A stretch of 11,460 nucleotides of DNA from JAFGTP01 sp964498725 (GTDB lineage Bacteria > Fidelibacterota > UBA2242 > JAFGTP01). Positions 8,001-11,460 of this stretch are shown one piece after another; within the stretch, counting starts at the first letter, position 1, and each line of letters starts with the position of its first letter. The notes below the pieces were generated by a model, which did no database searches, had not been told where the DNA came from, and worked only from the letters and a program-made list of their open reading frames with translations. Made by a program: the position numbers and the translations under genes. Where the stretch lies: the NCBI GenBank assembly GCA_964498725.1, contig CAZCHS010000107.1, positions 1 through 11,460 of the forward strand, in the 5' to 3' direction.

Positions 8001-8226
8001 CCAGATTCAAACATTACGTAAAGATGCCGAATATAAGGTGGAAGACCGGATCAAAGTCTCTGTTCAAGCTTATGATAAGTTAAAAGAAGCGGTTCAGGAA
8101 TTTGAGGACTATTTTACATCCGAAACCCTGACTAATGAAATTTCCTATGAATATGCCGACGGAGATACAAACAGTGAAATTAAAATCGATGGCAACATGG
8201 TAAAAGTTTCCATCACAAAAATATGA
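5086..8226 (+). CDS. ileS: Isoleucyl-tRNA synthetase, variant long form
   Basis: Charges tRNA-Ile with isoleucine and edits misactivated valine. It is 1046 aa, like the long archaeal/eukaryote-type (type 2) IleRS. Order of parts: class I catalytic domain, with GPITANNPMGVHHAWGR (46-62) where HIGH belongs; a zinc-type CPKC (182-185); the CP1 editing domain, with WTTTPWT (224-230) and GTGIVHIAP (315-323); CKC (463-465) and CSKC (505-508); NPWLDAG in place of the usual WFDSG; MHKSAGN (596-602) where KMSKS-GN belongs; then an anticodon-binding helical domain with NWYIRRSRRRFW and a long C-terminal extension. The catalytic signatures are altered: HIGH reads G55-V56-H57-H58 and KMSKS reads D595-M-H-K-S, although the second KMSKS lysine (K598) is kept. 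The GTG start is supported by AGGAGG. The gene lies between DUF2905 and a TraR/DksA gene. IleRS identity rests on the editing and anticodon regions; another aliphatic specificity is less likely. Confidence 0.9.
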   Translation: MIKKVPTKVDFIKLEHEMLDMWDKEDIFNKLREKNANAPKWRFIDGPITANNPMGVHHAWGRSLKDIFHRYKAMNGYQTRYQNGFDCQGLWVEVEVEKELGFKSKTDIEEYGIEKFVQKCKDRVIKFSKIQSEQSKRLGYWMDWDNSYYTMSEENNYTIWQFLKKCHEKGWIFKGHDVMPWCPKCGAALSEHEIATEGYKEMTHTSITAKFPLKDKDSEYLLVWTTTPWTLTSNTAAAVHPDENYIKVKQNDNIYYLIEGRKEILKGKGKYEILETLKGKDMLGWEFYGPFDELPAQQGVVHKIIPWEDVTDTEGTGIVHIAPGCGKEDHQLGKEHNLSVIAPIDQFGNYLEGFDWLSGRNVDDVVDDILQNLRDKEYNYSYDPYTHRYPICWRHGTPLVFRLVDEWFISMDEVRHDIMEVTKQITWMPSYGLDRELDWLRNMHDWMISKKRFWGLALPIYECKCGNIDVIGSREELQDRAVAGWEEFDGHTPHKPYIDKVKINCSKCGEKVSRVEDVGNPWLDAGIVPYSTLKYRTDKEYWKEWFPAEFITESLPGQFRNWFYVLLAMSTVMENKPPFERILGHALVKDEHGDDMHKSAGNAIWFDDAAEKMGVDVMRWMYANHNPFNNLNFGYSIATETRKQLITLWNSYSFFATYAALDGYNPEKHNVAKEDLAELDRWLLATLNKLVKETRAEYDEYRADKAMKLIDVFIEDLSNWYIRRSRRRFWKSDDDNNKWAAYQTLYTALKTLIQLLAPVIPFITDYIYQNLVRNVETDAPQSIHLTDFPKISEEYIDEELINKINMVIKLTGLGRAARNQANLKVRQPLAELLIKVPADQDSDILKTMENQFKEELNVKKVRILENENEIVDFSVKPDFVSLKEKFTKEMGQIIGKLKKMDSADIMAQLDDRGFLKLSLKSGDVVLEKSDLIIEKSGKEGYSVATEYDYMAAVTTELTPELEKEGLVRDFIRQIQTLRKDAEYKVEDRIKVSVQAYDKLKEAVQEFEDYFTSETLTNEISYEYADGDTNSEIKIDGNMVKVSITKI

Positions 8227-8251
8227 AAGCCAAACCTATTTGGAGAAGAAA

Positions 8252-8635
8252 ATGGCAAACAATAAAAAGAAGTACAATGACGAAGACCTTAAATATTTTA
8301 AAAATCTGATTGAGAAAATGCGAAAAGAAACCATCCTCGAAATACGAAGACTGGAAAACAACATAACCGGGAAAAATGACAATGGCGAAGAAATGGAATC
8401 TTCCTATTCCTTTCATATGGCAGACGCCGGCACTGATTCCATGGAGCGGGAGAAGGATTTCCTCTGGCTTTCGCGGGCAAAAAAATACCTGGGCCATCTG
8501 AATAATGCATTGGACCGGGTCAGCCGCAATGTCTATGGGGTTTGTATTGATTGCGGTGAACTGATTCCCAAGGAACGCCTGGAAGAAGTTCCCCATACCC
8601 AGCACTGTGCAAGATGTAAAAACAAACCCAAATAA
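8252..8635 (+). CDS. TraR/DksA-type zinc-finger regulator
   Basis: A 127-aa protein of the DksA/TraR family, which binds in the RNA polymerase secondary channel and adjusts initiation, often together with ppGpp. The N-terminal part is a charged coiled coil. The tip region HMADAGTDSMERE (55-67) has acidic D58 and D62, where DksA has its functional aspartates. The C-terminal zinc finger is complete: CIDC (98-101) and CARC (119-122), with YGVCIDCGELIPKERLEEVP typical of the family. Start: the ATG at 8252 has GGAGAAG (8242-8248) just upstream; the TTG at 8240 lies at that site and would add only four residues. It begins 25 nt after ileS and is followed by a terminator, so it is the last gene of the operon. 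A specific name (dksA, yteA) is not given because family members are hard to tell apart. Confidence 0.9.
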   Translation: MANNKKKYNDEDLKYFKNLIEKMRKETILEIRRLENNITGKNDNGEEMESSYSFHMADAGTDSMEREKDFLWLSRAKKYLGHLNNALDRVSRNVYGVCIDCGELIPKERLEEVPHTQHCARCKNKPK

Positions 8636-8643
8636 ATTTATTT

Positions 8644-8676
8644 CCGGCTGTTCTTAAAGCAAGGACAGCCGGTTTT
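8644..8676 (+). terminator. Rho-independent terminator of the DUF2905-ileS-traR operon
   Basis: A 12-bp stem (8644-8655 with 8661-8672, one G-U pair), five-base loop and TTTT follow the traR stop by 8 nt. The stem begins CCGGCTGT and closes with ACAGCCGG. Confidence 0.88.
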
Positions 8677-8712
8677 CCTATCTCCCGGTTATCTTCTCAA
8701 AAATCATATATT

Positions 8713-8751
8713 TTAACCTGAATTATTCATGAATTTTCAAATTTTTCAAGC
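8713..8751 (+). repeat. 39-bp repeat, copy 2
   Basis: Second copy of the sequence at 17-55, in inverted orientation, lying between the traR terminator and the small hypothetical gene at 8882. It has no reading frame of its own here. It contains the same ATTCATGAAT palindrome, flanked by TTAACCTG on one side and TTTCAAGC on the other. Confidence 0.8.
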
Positions 8752-8881
8752 ATTACCTGCTATAACCGAAGCTTTTCCGAATGTTGAGATTGCAAATAAG
8801 CATTCTTGTAAAGAAATGATATATAGTTGAAAATCTTGGCCGGATTGTGCAGATTTATATTATTAAACTGCGGAGGAAAAG

Positions 8882-9235
8882 ATGAAACACAAAGTAGAAA
8901 ATTATCTGGCCATTATGGACCTGGAAATTGATGACCTTGAGGAAGATATCAATTATCTCATAGAACAGGGACAAAAGAAAAAAATAAACGGCACCCTGAC
9001 CAAATATGTGTTCTTAGAAAACCAGGCGATCCTGAAAAATGAGATTCACGCCCTGGAATGCTTCAAAAAAATCATCAGAAAAATTGATCCTGATAATTTC
9101 CGCAGCATTGACGCCTTGATCGAGCACCTCAGACATGAATTCAAAAAGGTCGTCGATGCCAACAGCTATGCAGAAGCTATTCTGATCTTCACCGACCGCA
9201 AAATGCTAAAGGTTAAAAACTACGTGGTTTCCTGA
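8882..9235 (+). CDS. Small hypothetical helical protein
   Basis: A 117-aa protein that I do not recognise. It has no signal peptide, membrane segment or cysteine motif; the only Cys is C60. The first 30 residues are acidic and leucine-rich (MDLEIDDLEEDINYLIEQ, residues 12-29), followed by a basic patch QKKKIN (31-36). A mostly helical, charged region follows up to about residue 105, so a small alpha-helical, possibly dimeric cytoplasmic protein is likely. Translation signals are good: GGAGG lies 5 nt before the ATG, which argues that the gene is real. It stands alone after a terminator and a repeat. Its last 16 bp overlap the 3' end of the convergent antiporter gene, so no bidirectional terminator separates them. 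Confidence 0.8.
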   Translation: MKHKVENYLAIMDLEIDDLEEDINYLIEQGQKKKINGTLTKYVFLENQAILKNEIHALECFKKIIRKIDPDNFRSIDALIEHLRHEFKKVVDANSYAEAILIFTDRKMLKVKNYVVS

Positions 9236-11094
9236 GTTTCCACATCCTTTCCAAAAAATCTCACCATGAGAATAATCATTACAAAAGCGGCCAGCAAGAC
9301 AAAAATATTATAAATTTCCAGGCCTACAAATAAATATCCCATTACAATTGAGAACAATCCGGCAATCAATGCATAGGGTAATTGCGTTCGCACATGATCG
9401 ATGTGATCACTGGCGGAGGCCATGGAACTCAGAATAGTAGTATCGGAAATGGGTGAGCAGTGATCACCAAAAGTCGCACCGGCCAGAATTGCAGCAAAAC
9501 TGCCTAAAAAAACCGGGTCATCTACATTGTTCCCCGTAATTTTCAAAGCAATCGGAATGATCAGTGGCACAAGGATCGACATTGTGCCCCAGCTGGTACC
9601 GGTAGAAAAACTGATCAGGCCGGCCAGCATAAAAGTAATCATTGGCAGAATTATCGCGTTGATATGGTCTCCCAGGTGGTGGATCAAATATTCCGCCGTA
9701 TGCAGGTCCATGCAGAGACTGCTCAGTGTCCAGGCCAATGTCAATACCAAAACAGCCAAGGTCATTGAACGCACGCCTGCAAGCCAGGCGTCAACTGTCT
9801 CCCGTAAACTCAATAGTTTCTGACTTAGCGAAAGGATAATTCCTGTCAGGCATCCCAAAGCTGCTCCCCACATCAAAGAAGCATAGGAATCGGAATTGCC
9901 GACAATATTCTGCAGGGTCGGTTCCGCGCCGCTGAGATTATTTCTGCCGGTGACATATAATCCGATAAAAGTTGTAATAAGTACTGCAAAGATCGGTAGT
10001 AGAGCGTTCAGCCAATGACTCTGTACCTTACCAAATTCATCGGCAAAGCCGGAATCATCCATCAGGGGCTTGCCGCCGTCACGAATAACTTTGCCTTCCA
10101 CAAAAGCGCGCTTTTCCGCTTTGTACATTGGTCCGAAATCCCGGCGGAATAATCCCAGCCAGATCAGCAACCAGAGACTGAAAATGCCATAAAAACTATA
10201 GGGAATGGATTTTAAAAATACAATGTAGGGTGACGCGGTAATTCCGGCTACTGCAAAAGGCATGGTCAAAAGACTCATTTCAAAAACCGACCAGGTGCTG
10301 ATGGGCGCCAGAATTGCAACCGGTGCCGCTGTAGAATCAACCAGATAAGACAATTTTTCACGAGAGAGTTTTAATTTATCCGTAAAAGGACGCATGGTAT
10401 TACCAATCAGTAATGAATTGGAGTAATCATCAAAAAATATGAGAAAGCCAAGGGCGCTGGTAATCAACTGACCGCGCCGTCTGGTGCCTGCCCATTTCAG
10501 GGCAACTTTGACAATGCCAAACATACCGCCATTTTTGGAAATCAAACCGATCATCCCGCCAAATAATAAACTAAAGATCACAATGGAAGCGTGGTCCGGT
10601 TGTGCCAAAGCATGAACTATATGGGTATCAAAACTTTTAAAAAATCCGGCAACAGGATTGTAATTGTAAAGCAGGATTGCTCCACTCCAGATTCCGAAAA
10701 AGAGGGAGATCAGCATTTCACGGGTAACCATAGCTAACACAATCGCAACTATTGGCGGTAATAATGCCATCCAACCGGGAATGACCCGCATTTTAAGAAT
10801 AGTTTTTTGGTCGCCGATCCGGATAGTTAATTTGTGATCGTCAATATTCTCAGCTGTTAAGTTAGTTAGCAATATTTCCGGGCTGTCAATGACTTCGGAA
10901 AAAGTAAATTGGCCCTTTGTAATTGTTATATCTTTACCAATGAATTCTGCCGGTACCATCACTTTCACCTGACCGGGAATTCCTGATAACAATACACCTC
11001 TGGCGTCGATTTCTGCCAGCTCTGTACCAGCATTTAATTCCGGTTTAAAAAAGAAAATAAGCAGACTTAATAAGACCACAATCTTTATTTTCAT
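9220..11094 (-). CDS. NhaC-family Na+/H+ antiporter with N-terminal extracytoplasmic domain
   Basis: A 624-aa inner-membrane transporter of the NhaC family, whose members exchange Na+ for H+ or carry out related antiport such as malate/lactate exchange. Residues 1-22 form a signal peptide (hydrophobic core VVLLSLLIFFF, likely cut near NAG). Residues 23-105 are a beta-rich stretch outside the membrane, and about 11-12 hydrophobic segments follow from 108 on. Family motifs are clear: FFDDYSNSLLIGNTMRPFTD (220-239), YLVDSTAAPVAILAPISTW (250-268), FSTGTSWGTMSILVPL (496-511) and GATFGDHCSPISDTTILSSMA (539-559). D222, D223, D253 and D544 are candidate ion-path acids. AGAGGG lies upstream of the ATG, but 13 nt away, longer than ideal. 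The exact substrate cannot be read from sequence, so no gene symbol is given. The 3' end overlaps the convergent hypothetical gene by 16 bp. Confidence 0.93.
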   Translation of the reverse strand: MKIKIVVLLSLLIFFFKPELNAGTELAEIDARGVLLSGIPGQVKVMVPAEFIGKDITITKGQFTFSEVIDSPEILLTNLTAENIDDHKLTIRIGDQKTILKMRVIPGWMALLPPIVAIVLAMVTREMLISLFFGIWSGAILLYNYNPVAGFFKSFDTHIVHALAQPDHASIVIFSLLFGGMIGLISKNGGMFGIVKVALKWAGTRRRGQLITSALGFLIFFDDYSNSLLIGNTMRPFTDKLKLSREKLSYLVDSTAAPVAILAPISTWSVFEMSLLTMPFAVAGITASPYIVFLKSIPYSFYGIFSLWLLIWLGLFRRDFGPMYKAEKRAFVEGKVIRDGGKPLMDDSGFADEFGKVQSHWLNALLPIFAVLITTFIGLYVTGRNNLSGAEPTLQNIVGNSDSYASLMWGAALGCLTGIILSLSQKLLSLRETVDAWLAGVRSMTLAVLVLTLAWTLSSLCMDLHTAEYLIHHLGDHINAIILPMITFMLAGLISFSTGTSWGTMSILVPLIIPIALKITGNNVDDPVFLGSFAAILAGATFGDHCSPISDTTILSSMASASDHIDHVRTQLPYALIAGLFSIVMGYLFVGLEIYNIFVLLAAFVMIILMVRFFGKDVETQETT

Positions 11095-11134
11095 AGATTA
11101 ATCAATTCCCTCTTAATTGAATTTAATAACAAAA

Positions 11135-11162
11135 AATATATGGATTTCGGCGGATAAAACAA
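11135..11162 (-). promoter_or_regulatory. Candidate promoter of the NhaC-family gene
   Basis: On the minus strand TTGTTT (11162-11157) is followed after 16 nt by TATATT (11140-11135), which matches the -10 consensus at 5 of 6 positions. Transcription would begin about 34 nt before the ATG, downstream of the terminator of the preceding gene, so the antiporter would have its own promoter. Confidence 0.35.
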
Positions 11163-11206
11163 AATATCAGGAGAATTCTTTTATTTTATCTGGAAATTCT
11201 TACTAT

Positions 11207-11236
11207 AAAAAATCCCCGGTTCAGAAAACCGGGGAT
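11207..11236 (-). terminator. Rho-independent terminator of the partial minus-strand gene
   Basis: ATCCCCGGTT (11212-11221) pairs perfectly with AACCGGGGAT (11227-11236) around a 5-nt loop. On the minus strand it is followed by a T-run (A-run 11207-11212 on plus). It lies 26 bp past the stop of the gene at 11263 and insulates the antiporter gene from it. Confidence 0.9.
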
Positions 11237-11262
11237 AGATGCATTTTCTTGATGGATTTTTG

Positions 11263-11460
11263 TTATTTCTCAGATATCTGATCTTTCAGTTGCTGTAAAA
11301 TATTTTGTAATTGCTCTAACGCTCCGGCAGCCTGCTTAAACTGTTTTTCAGCATTTTGTCTGAGATAGTCCTCAAATTTCTGATTAGCCTGCTGGATTAA
11401 TTGCTGAATATTTTGCTGAGGCACCGCTCCTTTGGATTTAACAAATTGTTCTTGAGCATC
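11263..11460 (-). CDS. Gln-rich hypothetical protein, C-terminal fragment (cut by window edge)
   Basis: An open frame enters from the right edge and ends at TAA (11265-11263), giving the last 65 residues of a longer protein. About a quarter are Gln (17 of 65), with Lys, Glu, Leu and Ala, ending in KDQISEK. The spacing of hydrophobic residues suggests amphipathic helix or coiled coil (LEQLQNILQQLKDQI). No family is recognisable from this tail. That it is a real gene end is supported by the strong terminator just downstream. The start lies outside the window. Confidence 0.7.
   Translation of the reverse strand, partial: DAQEQFVKSKGAVPQQNIQQLIQQANQKFEDYLRQNAEKQFKQAAGALEQLQNILQQLKDQISEK

Noticed and set aside
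8240..8251. TTG upstream start for the TraR/DksA-like gene
   Set aside because: The TTG lies within the GGAGAAG ribosome binding site that fits the ATG at 8252.
17..8751. The two inverted 39-bp copies as ends of a composite transposon
   Set aside because: The 8.7 kb between them holds housekeeping genes (ppk1, proC, ileS), there is no transposase, and no flanking target duplication is evident; one end also lies inside a gene's coding sequence.
1..11460. tRNA, rRNA or CRISPR features
   Set aside because: No cloverleaf-like TTCGA arms, ribosomal RNA segments or regularly spaced repeats were found in any intergenic region.

Overview
The window looks like chromosomal DNA of a moderately AT-rich, Gram-negative-type bacterium. 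It holds nine protein genes and no sign of a phage, plasmid, insertion sequence, CRISPR array or tRNA. Two weak taxonomic hints point to the Bacteroidota/FCB part of the tree, possibly a less-cultured relative such as Calditrichota or Marinimicrobia. First, the ProC C-terminal half (ACGIAFFLRA, DKVTTPLGCTIAGL, MEHDGFSS) resembles the Bacteroidota form. Second, ileS is followed directly by a TraR/DksA-type zinc-finger gene. This placement is recalled from family knowledge and was not computed.

Left part (1-3504, minus strand): a tight three-gene operon read leftwards, sixA-like phosphohistidine phosphatase, then ppk1 polyphosphate kinase, then a two-domain CYTH-Nudix protein, with gaps of only 6 and 4 nt. 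It reads as a polyphosphate module: PPK1 makes polyphosphate through a phospho-histidine, SixA is a phosphohistidine phosphatase, and both CYTH and DIPP-like Nudix folds act on tri-, oligo- or diphosphate substrates. The CYTH-Nudix fusion is the most unusual protein in the window.

Middle (3505-8680, plus strand): a divergent promoter region, proC (last step of proline synthesis), a 353-bp gap with GC-rich hairpins but no convincing gene, then a second operon. That operon runs from a small DUF2905 membrane protein, through a long isoleucyl-tRNA synthetase with altered HIGH and KMSKS signatures, to a TraR/DksA-like protein, and ends in a clear rho-independent terminator (8644-8676).

Right part (8681-11460): a small unrecognised helical protein converges on, and overlaps by 16 bp, a minus-strand NhaC-family antiporter that carries a signal peptide and an N-terminal extracytoplasmic domain. 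At the right edge lies the C-terminal end of a Gln-rich minus-strand gene followed by a strong terminator.

A 39-bp sequence, 38/39 identical, occurs twice in inverted orientation: at 17-55, overlapping the 3' end of the CYTH-Nudix gene, and at 8713-8751, intergenic. It is probably a dispersed repeat or a protein/RNA signal. I see no whole new defence or metabolic system. The best candidates for novelty are the polyphosphate operon with its CYTH-Nudix fusion, the 39-bp repeat and the variant IleRS.
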